NCBI GenBank assembly: GCA_021808665.1 | Contig: JAKBBA010000008.1 | Location: forward strand, 1-64,000 | Direction of reading: 5' to 3' | Source of the DNA: Actinomycetes bacterium | GTDB lineage: Bacteria > Actinomycetota > Acidimicrobiia > Acidimicrobiales > Palsa-688 | Length of the DNA: 64,000 nucleotides | Shown: positions 8,891 through 17,369 of the stretch, piece after piece | Position numbering within the stretch: position 1 is the first letter of the stretch | Layout of the letters: every line of letters begins with the position of its first letter | Made by a program: the position numbers and the translations under genes | The notes under the pieces: generated by a model | The model's database searches: none | Seen by the model: only the letters and a program-made list of their open reading frames with translations | Told to the model about the DNA's origin: nothing

Positions 8891-9772
8891 GTGCGGTGGT
8901 TGCCCGCTGATGCTTCTCTTCGACGGCGGTGGCCGGGACGCTCACTTGAGCGCCCCCGTCCACTTTCGCCCAGCCCCCCGTCCCGACGCCTCCCAAAGGA
9001 CCCCGCAGCAGGGGTCATCTCGCCCGGACGCACCCGACGTGTCAACGCCAGAGCAGTACTGGGTGGCCTTATGGTCTGCGCTGCAGGGGTAGTCGCCTTC
9101 GCCTCGGTCCTCTCTGGGGCGAAGGCGACTACCAGGCAGTACGTTGTAGCCAACCGCCCCATCCCTGCTGGAAGCGTGCTCGAGCCTTCGGAGCTTTCGA
9201 GCGCAGCTATCTACCTACCCCCAAGCATCTCAGGTAACGCGTTCAGCGCCGGATCGTCACTAACGGGCAGGACCCTTGCGAGCCCGGTCCAACCCGGCGA
9301 GCTCATCGAGTCCTCGATGCTCGACCCGCCAGAGCCACCAACCCGCCCTGTTAGTATCCCGGTGAACCCCGACTCGCTTCTGGGCCTGTTTCCCGGCGAG
9401 AAGGTGGACGTCTTGGCCGTCCCACCTTCCTCCCCCGCGAGCGGCAGTTCTGGGGCGGCTTCTACTGGGACCGCCTCTGGCACGGCCCAGCCTGCCGGAG
9501 GCTTGGCAGGGTCGCCTGTCGCTACACCCGCCTCGACGGTGGTAATGCGAGGCGCTGTGTTAGTTTCAATTGCCCATTCTTCTTCCGGCCTGGCCGGAAG
9601 TACCGGGACTCTGACGGACGTGACCCTCGGCGTGGCGAACCTGAGCGACGTCGAAGTCCTGGTGGCAGCTTCGCAGACTTCCACCGTAGAGCTGGTTCTC
9701 GCTGAGCCATCCGACGGCACAGGACCAGGCCCGGGTACGGCACAGGGAACTGTTCAAGGCACCGGCGGTTAG
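8891..9772 (+). CDS. CpaB/RcpC-like Flp pilus assembly protein (SAF domain)
   Basis: 293 residues from GTG 8891. An Arg-rich cytoplasmic tail (about 1-50) precedes one membrane helix (AVLGGLMVCAAGVVAFASVL, about 55-74). An SAF/AFP-like domain follows (about 83-150, QYVVANRPIPAGSVLEPSEL), then a low-complexity Ser/Gly/Ala/Pro region. CpaB/RcpC proteins act in the periplasm or cell envelope in the Tad pilus secretion apparatus. The neighbouring tadZ-like gene, one base downstream, supports this. The C-terminal domain is poorly conserved and the divergence from proteobacterial CpaB is large, so the name describes the class rather than an orthologue. Confidence 0.8.
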   Translation: MRWLPADASLRRRWPGRSLERPRPLSPSPPSRRLPKDPAAGVISPGRTRRVNARAVLGGLMVCAAGVVAFASVLSGAKATTRQYVVANRPIPAGSVLEPSELSSAAIYLPPSISGNAFSAGSSLTGRTLASPVQPGELIESSMLDPPEPPTRPVSIPVNPDSLLGLFPGEKVDVLAVPPSSPASGSSGAASTGTASGTAQPAGGLAGSPVATPASTVVMRGAVLVSIAHSSSGLAGSTGTLTDVTLGVANLSDVEVLVAASQTSTVELVLAEPSDGTGPGPGTAQGTVQGTGG

Positions 9773-9773
9773 A

Positions 9774-11072
9774 GTGGTCAACTCGGGGAATGAACGCTAC
9801 GTCCTGCTCGGGCTTGCTCCAGCCCGTTCGCAGTGGTTCGAAGCCCTCGGACAGTGGGCCATGTCGGCGACGATCCCCGCCGATTTCGTCAAGTGCATAT
9901 CGGCCGAAGAGATCCGCGCTCGGTTAGCATCGGGGCGAACTCACTCCGCTGTATTGGTGGATGGGTTGGCACCAGGTTTCGACCGTGACCTCGTCGGCGC
10001 CGCTTCAAGGTCTCAGGTCCCGGTGATAGTGGTAACCAGCGGCAAGCTCCCGCGTGTTACCCCCGACGATCTCGGTGTTGTAGCCAAGTTGCGGTCGGAT
10101 TTCAGTCCCTCCGAGCTGCTGGACGCTTTGGAGTCCCACTGCCGGATGGTCGGGCGCGCCGTTGGCCTCCCGCCGGTGGCCGACGACTTGACCCAATCAC
10201 TGTGGTTCGGGCAGCTGATAGCGGTCTGCGGCCCTGGAGGGACCGGCGCTTCTAGTGTCGCCGCCGCAATAGCGCAGTGCATGGGCACCGACGCACGCTA
10301 CGTAGGTCAAGTGGTGCTAGCCGATTGTGCTCTCCGGGCAGAGCAGGCCATGCTCCACGACAGCCCGCAGCTTGGTCCCGGGCTGCAAGAGCTCGTGGAG
10401 AGTCACCGCCTTGGACGTCCCGACCCGAACGAGGTGCGAGCGTTCACTTTCGACTTCCCGAGGAGGGGCTACCGACTGCTGCTCGGACTACGCCAGCCAG
10501 AAGGGTGGGTGGCGCTACGGCCGAGGGCCACCGAGGCAGCCATCGCCGGGCTGCGCAGAAGCTTCCAAGTGGTCGTCGCTGACGTCACGGGCGACGTGGA
10601 GGGGGAGAAGGAATGCGGTTCTGCTGACGTCGAGGACCGAAACCATCTCGCCAGGTCGACGACCCGGCAGGCCAACGTTACCGTCGCTGTCGGCACGGCA
10701 GGCCTCAAAGGGGTCCACTCGCTCGCCGGCCTCATCCGAAGGCTCGTGCGTTCAGGCGTGGACCAGAATCGTATCCTGGCGGTCCTAAACCGTTCCCCCC
10801 GCCATCCGGCATCTCGTGCCAGCTCGGCTCGGGCACTCGCTGAACTGCTCGCAGCCTCGGGCGTCGAACTTGCCTTAGCTGCTCCTCTCACGCTCCCTGA
10901 ACGCAACGTGGAGGAGGTGTTCCGCTATGGAACGTCCTTCCCCGAGGCGCTCACCAAGCCGCTGTCCCACGCAGTCGAGTCCCTCGTCAGTCGCGTGGCC
11001 GACTCGGCACCGCGGTCGAGCCTTCCCCAGCGCATCGAACCCGGGTCGCTCGGGACCCTCACCGAAGGTTAG
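9774..11072 (+). CDS. TadZ/CpaE/Ssd-like MinD-family ATPase
   Basis: 432 residues from GTG 9774. Residues about 8-125 look like an atypical receiver domain; the MinD/ParA-like domain follows from about 140. The P-loop region reads CGPGGTGASS, so both lysines of the deviant Walker A (KGGxGKT) are missing, although the fold motifs VVLADCALR and VVVADVTGD remain. Loss of these lysines is also seen in actinobacterial Ssd/TadZ proteins encoded beside tad genes (for example mycobacterial Ssd). These proteins place the Tad apparatus or affect septum placement. Likely co-transcribed with the cpaB-like gene. ATPase activity is doubtful. Confidence 0.85.
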   Translation: MVNSGNERYVLLGLAPARSQWFEALGQWAMSATIPADFVKCISAEEIRARLASGRTHSAVLVDGLAPGFDRDLVGAASRSQVPVIVVTSGKLPRVTPDDLGVVAKLRSDFSPSELLDALESHCRMVGRAVGLPPVADDLTQSLWFGQLIAVCGPGGTGASSVAAAIAQCMGTDARYVGQVVLADCALRAEQAMLHDSPQLGPGLQELVESHRLGRPDPNEVRAFTFDFPRRGYRLLLGLRQPEGWVALRPRATEAAIAGLRRSFQVVVADVTGDVEGEKECGSADVEDRNHLARSTTRQANVTVAVGTAGLKGVHSLAGLIRRLVRSGVDQNRILAVLNRSPRHPASRASSARALAELLAASGVELALAAPLTLPERNVEEVFRYGTSFPEALTKPLSHAVESLVSRVADSAPRSSLPQRIEPGSLGTLTEG

Positions 11073-11109
11073 AAGCCAGATGTCCGAGTGCGAAAACGCG
11101 CCGGGGCTA

Positions 11110-11769
11110 TCAGAACAACCTCAGGTCGTCGCTCTTACGACCCCGTAGCTCGTCGTAGTCGACCTCGACGCAGAGAATCCCCCTCGCCCCAGCGAGCACA
11201 CGCGCCTGGGGACGGATCTTCTGAGCGGCGAATATTCCCCTCACGGGGCGGAGACGCCCGTCAAGGTCTAGGCGTTCCACGTAACGAGCGAGCTGCTCGA
11301 CCCCGTCTATTTCGCCGCGCCGCTTTATCTCGATCGCTACTGCCCTGCCTTCTTCGTCCCGACACAGCAAGTCGACCGGCCCGATGTCGGTCGGATACTC
11401 GCGTTTCACGAGACGTAAGCCTTCTCCCAACGCGGTCGGGTCAGCGGCCAAAAGCTCCTGAAGATGAGCTTCTACCCCGTCCTTGAGTAGGCCAGGTTCG
11501 ACTCCGAGATCCTCACTCACATCCAGATGCACGGCATCGAGGTTAATGGTCAGGGTCTCATTCTTCTGGTTCGTGAACACCCAAGAGCTTCCATTTTCGG
11601 TCATCGCACACGGAGGGGTCATCCAGTTGAGAGGCTTGTAGGCCCGATCGTCGGAGTGCACTGAGACCGATCCATCGGCTTTGAGCATTATGAGCCTGGT
11701 TGCCGTTGACAAGTGCGCGGACAGCCTGCCGGCGTAGTCGACGCTGCACGTGGCTATAACAAGGCGCAT
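11110..11769 (-). CDS. nucS: endonuclease NucS (mismatch-specific)
   Basis: 219 residues, normal length. The N-terminal beta-rich DNA-binding domain starts [20 protein letters not shown]. The C-terminal RecB-like nuclease core shows the catalytic D-(E)xK residues in GPVDLLC and [16 protein letters not shown]. The protein ends DDLRLF, consistent with the C-terminal clamp-binding tail of actinobacterial NucS. NucS/EndoMS cleaves both strands at mismatches and replaces MutS/MutL in most Actinomycetota and some archaea, which is one of the taxonomic markers in this window. It interrupts the Tad locus in the opposite orientation to cpaB/tadZ. Confidence 0.96.
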   Translation of the reverse strand: MRLVIATCSVDYAGRLSAHLSTATRLIMLKADGSVSVHSDDRAYKPLNWMTPPCAMTENGSSWVFTNQKNETLTINLDAVHLDVSEDLGVEPGLLKDGVEAHLQELLAADPTALGEGLRLVKREYPTDIGPVDLLCRDEEGRAVAIEIKRRGEIDGVEQLARYVERLDLDGRLRPVRGIFAAQKIRPQARVLAGARGILCVEVDYDELRGRKSDDLRLF

Positions 11770-11834
11770 GGCAATTATTCTGTCCGATCGTTTCTCCTGT
11801 GACGTGCCTTCCCCTAGTGAGCCCCGGGTTGGGC

Positions 11835-11870
11835 GACGTACGCTCGGAGCCTGACGTACGCTCGGAGCCT
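11835..11870. repeat. perfect 18-bp tandem duplication
   Basis: The unit GACGTACGCTCGGAGCCT occurs twice head to tail (11835-11852 and 11853-11870) in the spacer upstream of nucS. It contains the palindrome CGTACG. It lies about 65 bases upstream of the nucS start codon and about 95 bases before the next plus-strand gene. A slippage duplication is the simplest origin; a doubled regulator site is possible. Confidence 0.9.
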
Positions 11871-11963
11871 AGAGGCGAGAGCCTCCAGAGAACGGCTCAT
11901 ACGGTCAGTCCGAGGGCTTTTTGTCCGTAGAGGTGTTGTCCAGCGACATTCTTGCCGATAGAT

Positions 11964-12650
11964 ATGTCGATGGCTCTTGCTACCGTCGACCGTCCGCCTA
12001 CCAACGCTCCAAGGTCCGAAGGGTTGCCCAAACCTGTGGCGACTTCCCCCAACCTGACTACTGCAATCGCACCCGGATCCTGGGGCCGGCCGTTGCGACC
12101 CCAACCACCAAGGCCCGCCGAGGGGGTCATCGGGTGGGCGAGCTCTCCCCCGCCGGCCCCGGACATTGACCTTAGGGGATCCAATACGGGACCATCCGAT
12201 CCTGGCCGCGCCGTCAAGGAGACTTGGGGGCTCGTTGCACGAGCCACGAAGCGGACCGCTCCAGCAGCGGCACTCGCGGTCGCTCTCGTCGGCGTCGCCG
12301 CCTTGGCTCACCGTCCGTCCTCAGCAGCGAGCCCCCAAAAGGCGTGGGCAACCAAAGTCACGCCGTACCTGGACGCTGTCGCCTTGGACGTGGAACATCT
12401 CGACACGCCGATCCAACCAGCCGTCCAGGCCTCATCGGCCTCAGCCGAACTGAGGTCCGAACTTCAGGCCGCGCGTGCTGTTGGTCGCTCTCCGGTCCCT
12501 GCGTGGGGAAGACTTTGGACATCGGCACTAGACGAAGCCCAGGCCGCGCTCGGCGCGCCTTCGTCAGTAGAGCAAACAAGGCACGCCGACCTGACGTTCG
12601 CCGCTGACGATCTCGTCGCCCTCGGCCAAGGGATCGCAGCCGGGAAATAA
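11964..12650 (+). CDS. hypothetical single-pass membrane protein
   Basis: About 228 residues. I do not recognise a family. The first 90 or so residues are Pro/Ser-rich and probably disordered; one hydrophobic helix (PAAALAVALVGVAALAH, about residues 102-118) follows a basic ATKRT patch; the remaining 110 residues are Ala-rich and helical and would lie outside the membrane in an N-in topology. The start is uncertain: ATG 11964 is used, with TTG 11952 and ATG 11970 as alternatives, and no clear ribosome site precedes any. Its place inside the Tad locus suggests an envelope role, but nothing in the sequence proves it. Coding is supported by the long clean frame and domain layout. Confidence 0.6.
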   Translation: MSMALATVDRPPTNAPRSEGLPKPVATSPNLTTAIAPGSWGRPLRPQPPRPAEGVIGWASSPPPAPDIDLRGSNTGPSDPGRAVKETWGLVARATKRTAPAAALAVALVGVAALAHRPSSAASPQKAWATKVTPYLDAVALDVEHLDTPIQPAVQASSASAELRSELQAARAVGRSPVPAWGRLWTSALDEAQAALGAPSSVEQTRHADLTFAADDLVALGQGIAAGK

Positions 12651-12707
12651 GCACCGGTGAACACTGCGAGCACTGCCGCCTAGCCAGCCTGGAAACTGGC
12701 TGGGTTC

Positions 12708-13235
12708 TCAGCAGGCCAGCAACCGTGGCGCCCCAAAGGCCGCAGGTCCGGTGCTGACCACCGGACTGTCAGCTACGACCGCCGTCGCTGTGGACGACAC
12801 CACGACCCGGCCCACCCCGGGAACTCCTTGTACGAAAATCCCCTGCGTAACAGCGCTCGCGGTGACCTGCACCCACAGGCCCGACACGGACACCGACACC
12901 GCCTGCACTACAAGGCCGTGCGCTCCCTGCGCCGAGATAGACGAGCAGACTTCCCGGTCGACGAGTCGGGGTGCCAGCACAAGCGCGCCGGTTGAGTAGA
13001 AAGACGTCCCACTCAGGCCCGCAGCGGCCCCGTCGTTGGCGGCAGCAAGGAGAACGTCGTGGAGCTGCTCGCGTGCCCTGTATGCGACCGCACTGTTGAT
13101 CGCCAGAGCAGCGAGGATGATCAAGATCATGAAGCCGGCTGGCACCAAAGCGAGCACGCTGCCGGCTTCGACCCCGTTCCAGCCCGACGCGCCACCTCCG
13201 GGGAGGCGCCTGGAGGACGAACAGCAGACGCTCAC
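12708..13235 (-). CDS. TadG/TadE-like pilus-associated protein
   Basis: 175 residues. A short Arg/Gly-rich leader precedes a Glu-Ala-Gly junction and a hydrophobic segment (SVLALVPAGFMILIILAALA, about 26-45), then AYRAREQL and an ANDGAAAGL motif typical of TadE/TadG helicase-secretion neighbour proteins in Actinomycetota. The rest is a Val/Ser-rich beta domain. Such pseudopilins are anchored by one helix and displayed outside the membrane. It is the last gene of a four-gene minus-strand group, overlapping the preceding tadE-like gene by 4 bases. Sequence identity within this family is low, so the call rests on layout and context. Confidence 0.75.
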   Translation of the reverse strand: MSVCCSSSRRLPGGGASGWNGVEAGSVLALVPAGFMILIILAALAINSAVAYRAREQLHDVLLAAANDGAAAGLSGTSFYSTGALVLAPRLVDREVCSSISAQGAHGLVVQAVSVSVSGLWVQVTASAVTQGIFVQGVPGVGRVVVSSTATAVVADSPVVSTGPAAFGAPRLLAC

Positions 13236-13690
13236 GGGCAGTTCGCCTGTCCCGACAGCCCGCTCCTGTAGGGATCGACGAGCTCCGACTGGCTCGAAGT
13301 GACGGTAGTCGAGCTTCCTACATCACCCACGAAAGGAAGCACGAGCAGCGGAGAGGGATACGACACGCTGACAGTCACTCGTGCGCAGCGCTCGAGGCCT
13401 CCCCCGCTTAGCGTCACTTTAGCGAGCTGAGGTTTCTTGCCCCAACCGGTCAAAGTGGCCATCGCTGCGCTTTGGGCTTGCGCTGCAGCCTGCGAAGGGT
13501 CGGTTGCCTCGACGTAGGTGCGAACAGCCTCTCTGGCAGCCTGCGCTGTCGCCGACGAGGTGTCGACAACCGCCCACGCGTAAGAGACGAGAAGGGTGCC
13601 CGCCACGAACAGGAGCATCCCGAAGAGAAAGCCTTCGAAGCCTGCGACGAAGCCTTCCTCTCCTCGCTTGCGCCCCGACCGTGACGTCAA
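13232..13690 (-). CDS. TadE-like pseudopilin
   Basis: 152 residues. After a basic head (MTSRSGRKRGEEG) comes one long hydrophobic stretch (FLFGMLLFVAGTLLVSYAWA, about 21-40) and then AAREAVRTYVEATDPSQAAA, the amphipathic helix typical of TadE proteins in which Ala and Arg/Glu alternate. The C-terminal half is beta-rich and includes a Cys (RCARVTV) and a terminal NCP. It would be anchored in the cytoplasmic membrane and may be trimmed by a prepilin peptidase at the Gly-Glu junction. It overlaps its neighbours by 4 bases on both sides, indicating coupled translation. Confidence 0.75.
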   Translation of the reverse strand: MTSRSGRKRGEEGFVAGFEGFLFGMLLFVAGTLLVSYAWAVVDTSSATAQAAREAVRTYVEATDPSQAAAQAQSAAMATLTGWGKKPQLAKVTLSGGGLERCARVTVSVSYPSPLLVLPFVGDVGSSTTVTSSQSELVDPYRSGLSGQANCP

Positions 13691-14115
13691 CGGAACTGCT
13701 CAGTTCTGACAGTCACCGTACGCGATATGATGCCCCAGCCCGGGAACCCGGGCAGCACCTCGGGGCTCGACGCGCTGACGCGTAAGACCACGTCCTGGCT
13801 GTCGACTCTCTCCCAAACGAAGACGGTGTGAGAGGCTCCGAACGATCCAAGGGACTGGCGCGCCACCGCCTCGGCTTGTGCCACATCACCGCCAAGAAGT
13901 GGCGACTGAGCTACCGTCTGGGCCGCCCTGATAGCTACCTCGGTCAGAGTCGACGTGGCGTACAGGCGTATTACGACCTGCACTGCGAACAGCAATAGGA
14001 CCATGAAGATCAAGAAGCCGAACACCGTCCCAAAGACGCCGATGCCGGCGTCGCTCAAGGCTAGTTCAGCACCCCGTCGTCGTCTGACCGATGCAGTTGA
14101 CTTGAGTATTGACAT
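13687..14115 (-). CDS. TadE-like pseudopilin
   Basis: 142 residues. The N-terminus (SVRRRRGAELALSDAG) leads into a hydrophobic helix (VFGTVFGFLIFMVLLLFAVQ, about 27-46) and then LTEVAIRAAQTVAQSP, again the TadE-type pattern. The remaining region is a short extracellular domain. The ATG at 14115 overlaps the upstream pilin-like gene by 50 bases, unusually long for this compact operon; a later internal start would remove the basic head, so the long overlap may be real. It overlaps the next gene by 4 bases. Confidence 0.72.
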   Translation of the reverse strand: MSILKSTASVRRRRGAELALSDAGIGVFGTVFGFLIFMVLLLFAVQVVIRLYATSTLTEVAIRAAQTVAQSPLLGGDVAQAEAVARQSLGSFGASHTVFVWERVDSQDVVLRVSASSPEVLPGFPGWGIISRTVTVRTEQFR

Positions 14116-14272
14116 GCGCTGCAGCGTTTTGGAAAGTGGCGCTGAAGGCTATCCACATCGCCACCCCCAAGAAAGCCATTATCAGTACAGCGATGGCGGC
14201 GGAGATCACTCCCTCGCCTCTTTCGTCGCGCCGGCGGCAGAGTCGGCCCTCACTTCGAGCGCGCCCGTTCAT
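14066..14272 (-). CDS. small Flp/TadE-like pilin candidate
   Basis: 68 residues, the size of Flp-type pilins. A basic leader (RLCRRRDERGEG) is followed by one hydrophobic helix (VISAAIAVLIMAFLGVAMWI, about 22-41) and a short tail ending with two Cys residues (NCIGQTTTGC), which may form a disulfide. The Gly-Glu-Gly junction before the helix is a possible prepilin-peptidase site, but the usual Glu-Tyr pair of Flp pilins is absent, so it may be a minor pilin. A GGAGGG ribosome site precedes the ATG. The AT-rich 14340-14405 stretch upstream probably holds the operon promoter. Confidence 0.65.
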   Translation of the reverse strand: MNGRARSEGRLCRRRDERGEGVISAAIAVLIMAFLGVAMWIAFSATFQNAAAHVNTQVNCIGQTTTGC

Positions 14273-14444
14273 AGACCCTCCCTATCTCTAACAAAGCACC
14301 ACCAGGCCGACCGGCACCCAACCCGGGCCGATCAGCGTGTCCACCTTCTACCAACAGATGATACTTGAACTACATAGATGTTATCAATAGGTGATTAAGA
14401 ATCAGTATAAGCAAGGTCTTGGCGCTGTTGCGGCCTGGCACCTT

Positions 14445-14819
14445 TCAGCGGGTCCGGGTGAAGCGGTGGACAGCCTCTAGAAGCTCCTTGGTCTTCTCGT
14501 TCGCGACCGCCTCGTCCCCCGAGGCGAGAGCGTTGCGCACGCAGTGGTTGACGTGGTCTTCGAGGATTAGCCCGGCGACGGCTTCGAGAGCCGTGGACAC
14601 CGCCGCCACCTGGGTGAGAATGTCTATGCAGTAGCGGTCCTCGGAAATCATCTTCTCGATACCGCGAGCCTGCCCTTGGATTCTACGCATGCGCCTGAGA
14701 AGCGCATCTTTGTCCTTGACGTACCCGTAGGGGGGGCCGTCACTGGGGCCATCGTGGCTGAAGGCTCCAGGGCCGGGGGAATAGGAGTCGGTGGGATCGG
14801 GGGCGGCGGGTGGCGTCAC
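14445..14819 (-). CDS. csoR: copper-sensing repressor CsoR
   Basis: 124 residues from a GTG at 14819 that overlaps the copA stop as GTGA. The DUF156 helical fold has the Cu(I) ligands in place: Cys in DRYCID, and His and Cys in the HVNHC motif (the Cys-His-Cys set of CsoR). A Pro/Ser-rich N-terminal extension of about 30 residues precedes the core RRMRRIQGQARGIEKM helix. Apo-CsoR binds operator DNA and releases it on binding Cu(I). It is the last gene of copZ-copA-csoR and probably controls the whole operon through the operator at 17349-17369. A longer open frame to 15044 is antisense noise over copA. Confidence 0.93.
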   Translation of the reverse strand: MTPPAAPDPTDSYSPGPGAFSHDGPSDGPPYGYVKDKDALLRRMRRIQGQARGIEKMISEDRYCIDILTQVAAVSTALEAVAGLILEDHVNHCVRNALASGDEAVANEKTKELLEAVHRFTRTR

Positions 14820-17110
14820 GCTTCGTCGAGCGCCCATGCACGCGATGACGGCTGGGGTTGCGAATGGGAGCCGTCGACTCCCGAAGCGGGGCGGGACCCT
14901 CGGACAAGGTCGAACCGGCGTAGGCGAAGGGAGTTGGACACCACGAACACGCTCGAGAAGGCCATGGTCGCAGCCGCGACGATAGGGTTCACGATTCCTG
15001 CGACGGCGAGGGGTATAGCCACGACGTTGTAGCCGAAGGCCCACACCAGGTTTGCTTTGATCGTCCTCAGCGTCCTTCTAGCCAGGCGTATGGCAACGCC
15101 GGCCGATCGCAGGTCCCCGGCGACGAGAGTCACGTCAGCAGCCTCGATCGCCACGTCCGACCCGGCTCCCATCGACATCCCGAGGTCGGCTTGGGCCAAG
15201 GCGGGAGCGTCGTTGACGCCGTCTCCTACCATCGCTACGACTTCTCCGCCCGCCTGCAGGCTCGCTACCACAGCCGCCTTCTCCTCGGGCAACACCCCGG
15301 CTATGACGATGTCTATGCCCACTTGAGCAGCGACAGCTTTAGCGGTGCGCTCGTTGTCCCCGCTCAGCAAGATGGTCTTGAGACCTAGAGCCCGAAGGTC
15401 GCTTATCGCCTGACGGCTGGTCGGCTTGATCCGGTCGGCGACGGCGATCAGCCCTAGTGTCCGGCCATCCGCCGCAGCTGCTATCACCGTAGAGCCCGCT
15501 TCCTCCAGCCTGGTTGCCTCAGCACGCAGACCGTCGGGGACTTCGATCCCCCAATCTCCGAGAAGGTTCGGTCGGCCTACGACTACCGCACGGCCGTCGA
15601 CTACGGCTTGGACTCCAAGGCCAGGTCTCGCACCGAAAGATTCCGCTGGCGCAAGAGCACCGAGACGGTTCCGAGCGTAGGCCGCTATCGCCCGGGCGAT
15701 TGGGTGCTCGCTCGGATTCTCGGCGGCACCTGCAAGAGCGAGCAGCTCGTCCTCGTCCGCGTCCGGCGCTGGGATCACAGCCACCACGGTCATCTTGGCT
15801 TGGGTGATTGTTCCGGTCTTGTCGAGCACGACCGTCGTGAGGCGCCTAGTCTGCTCCAAGGCCTCCGGGCCTCGTATGACGACCCCGAGCTGCGCTCCGC
15901 GCCCTGCCCCTACCATCAGAGCGGTCGGAGTTGCCAGCCCCAAAGCACATGGGCAGGCGATGACGATCACCGCGACGGCCGTGGCGAACGCGGTCGTAAC
16001 ACTCACTTCCCCGAACAGCAGCCACCCGACCAGGCTGAGCGCCGATACCCCGATGACTGCCGGTACGAACACCGACGAAACCCGATCGGCGAGACGCTGG
16101 GCCGGGGCTTTGCCGGCTTGAGCCTCGGCTACCAGCCTGGTTATCCGTCCGAGCGCCGTGGCGGAACCCACCTTGGTCGCCTCTACGACAAGCCTCCCCG
16201 ACGTGTTCAAGGTAGCGCCGGCCACCTTGTCGCCGGGTGCTACTTCAATGGGTGTCGACTCGCCGGTGAGCATCGACTGATCGACCGCCGACGAACCTTC
16301 GACTACGACACCGTCGGTTGCTACCTTCTCACCGGGACGGACCACGAAACGGTCCCCTACAGCCAGTTCACCAGCCGAGATCGTGATCTCCATCCCGTCT
16401 CGCAGAACGGTCGCCTCCTTAGCTCCCAGTTCGGCCAGACTTCGTATGGCATCCCCTGAACGTCGCTTGGCCACGGCTTCGAGGTACCGGCCTGTCAGGA
16501 TCAAGGCGGTGATCGCCCCGGCAGTGTCGAAGTAGACTGCGCTTCGGATTCCCCCCGCGACTACCACCGCCGACCAGGCCCAAGCGGACAGCGTTCCGAC
16601 CGACACGAGCGTGTCCATCGTCGCAACGCCGTGGCGGGCGTTGAGCGCTGCAGCCCTGTGGAAAGGCCACCCGGAATATGACACGACCGCGGTGGCCAGC
16701 ACCAGGGAGATCCACTTCCACCCGTCTGGGCGGCTGCTTGGAGACCACGCGAATACGAGCATCGGGATGCTCAAAGCGATCGCCAAAGCCAAACGCAGCC
16801 GATAGTAGTGGGTGGTGTCCTGGTCGCCTGTAGACTCCGGTAAAGCCGCCTGGTACCCGGCGGCTTCCACGGCCGCGATCAGCTTCTCAATGTCGACGCT
16901 GGCCGGATCGTAGCGGACTGCGGCGTGTTCGCTAGCGTAGTTGACGTCGGCTGACACACCGTCGAGCTTGTTGAGCTTTTTCTCGATCCTTGCAGCGCAC
17001 GATGCACAGGTCATGCCCGAAATGGCGAGTTCGACGTAGTTACGCTCAGCTTTGCCATGACTCCCGGGCTGAGCGAGAGAACGTGCGTCGGACTGGGTGT
17101 CGGACACCAT
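14816..17110 (-). CDS. copA: copper-translocating P1B-type ATPase
   Basis: 764 residues. One N-terminal HMA domain with GMTCASC (32-38); membrane helices from about residue 108; actuator motif MLTGES; the intramembrane CPC in ACPCALGLATP (about 388), diagnostic of Cu(I)/Ag(I) transport; phosphorylation site DKTGTIT (about 429); SEHPIARAI with the conserved HP; and GDGVNDAP (about 631). The last helices contain NVVAIPLAVAG and MAFSSVFVVSNSLRL, matching the Tyr-Asn/Met-Ser-Ser copper path of P1B-1 ATPases. It exports cytoplasmic Cu(I). Start codon and copZ stop share a base; the 3' end overlaps csoR. Confidence 0.96.
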   Translation of the reverse strand: MVSDTQSDARSLAQPGSHGKAERNYVELAISGMTCASCAARIEKKLNKLDGVSADVNYASEHAAVRYDPASVDIEKLIAAVEAAGYQAALPESTGDQDTTHYYRLRLALAIALSIPMLVFAWSPSSRPDGWKWISLVLATAVVSYSGWPFHRAAALNARHGVATMDTLVSVGTLSAWAWSAVVVAGGIRSAVYFDTAGAITALILTGRYLEAVAKRRSGDAIRSLAELGAKEATVLRDGMEITISAGELAVGDRFVVRPGEKVATDGVVVEGSSAVDQSMLTGESTPIEVAPGDKVAGATLNTSGRLVVEATKVGSATALGRITRLVAEAQAGKAPAQRLADRVSSVFVPAVIGVSALSLVGWLLFGEVSVTTAFATAVAVIVIACPCALGLATPTALMVGAGRGAQLGVVIRGPEALEQTRRLTTVVLDKTGTITQAKMTVVAVIPAPDADEDELLALAGAAENPSEHPIARAIAAYARNRLGALAPAESFGARPGLGVQAVVDGRAVVVGRPNLLGDWGIEVPDGLRAEATRLEEAGSTVIAAAADGRTLGLIAVADRIKPTSRQAISDLRALGLKTILLSGDNERTAKAVAAQVGIDIVIAGVLPEEKAAVVASLQAGGEVVAMVGDGVNDAPALAQADLGMSMGAGSDVAIEAADVTLVAGDLRSAGVAIRLARRTLRTIKANLVWAFGYNVVAIPLAVAGIVNPIVAAATMAFSSVFVVSNSLRLRRFDLVRGSRPASGVDGSHSQPQPSSRAWALDEA

Positions 17111-17313
17111 CAGGCCACCTCGTAGCCGGCCTCTTCGATGGCATCCCGAAGTGCCCGGTCGTCGAGATCCTCTCCTGTGACGGTCACGAGCTTGCCGGCA
17201 AGATCGACCTGAACTTCGCTCACCCCCTCGACGGCCGACACCTCAGCTGAAACCGCCCGGGTGCAGTGCTCACAGGTCATCCCAGGTACCCGGTAGAGCA
17301 GCTTTTGTACCAT
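17110..17313 (-). CDS. copZ: copper chaperone CopZ (HMA domain)
   Basis: 67 residues forming a single heavy-metal-associated ferredoxin-like domain. MTCEHC (12-17) supplies the two Cu(I)-binding cysteines, the variant with Glu-His between them being typical of CopZ. It would carry Cu(I) in the cytoplasm to the HMA domain of CopA and to CsoR. First gene of the operon; GAGGTG lies four bases before the ATG. Its stop and the copA start overlap as TGATG. Confidence 0.94.
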   Translation of the reverse strand: MVQKLLYRVPGMTCEHCTRAVSAEVSAVEGVSEVQVDLAGKLVTVTGEDLDDRALRDAIEEAGYEVA

Positions 17314-17348
17314 ATCGCACCTCTATTCCGCTTGAACCTCACCTACAA

Positions 17349-17369
17349 GTATACCCGCTGGGGGTATAC
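17349..17369 (-). promoter_or_regulatory. CsoR operator overlapping the copZ promoter
   Basis: A perfect 8-bp inverted repeat, GTATACCC (17349-17356) and GGGTATAC (17362-17369), separated by GCTGG, matches the G/C-tract-in-AT-ends pattern of CsoR operators. On the minus strand the sequence TATACT (17353-17348) could be the -10 of the copZ promoter, so CsoR would block RNA polymerase directly. It lies 36 bases upstream of copZ. The remaining 200 bases up to tadC show no gene or other clear motif. Confidence 0.85.

Noticed and set aside
11814..12311. Minus-strand ORFs opposite the hypothetical membrane protein
   Set aside because: Low-complexity Arg/Ser/Gly composition, no membrane helix or motif; the plus strand has a better domain layout.
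14820..15044. N-terminal extension of the csoR frame, rich in Arg and Pro
   Set aside because: It lies antisense-frame within copA coding sequence; the GTGA overlap at 14816-14819 gives a normal CsoR start.
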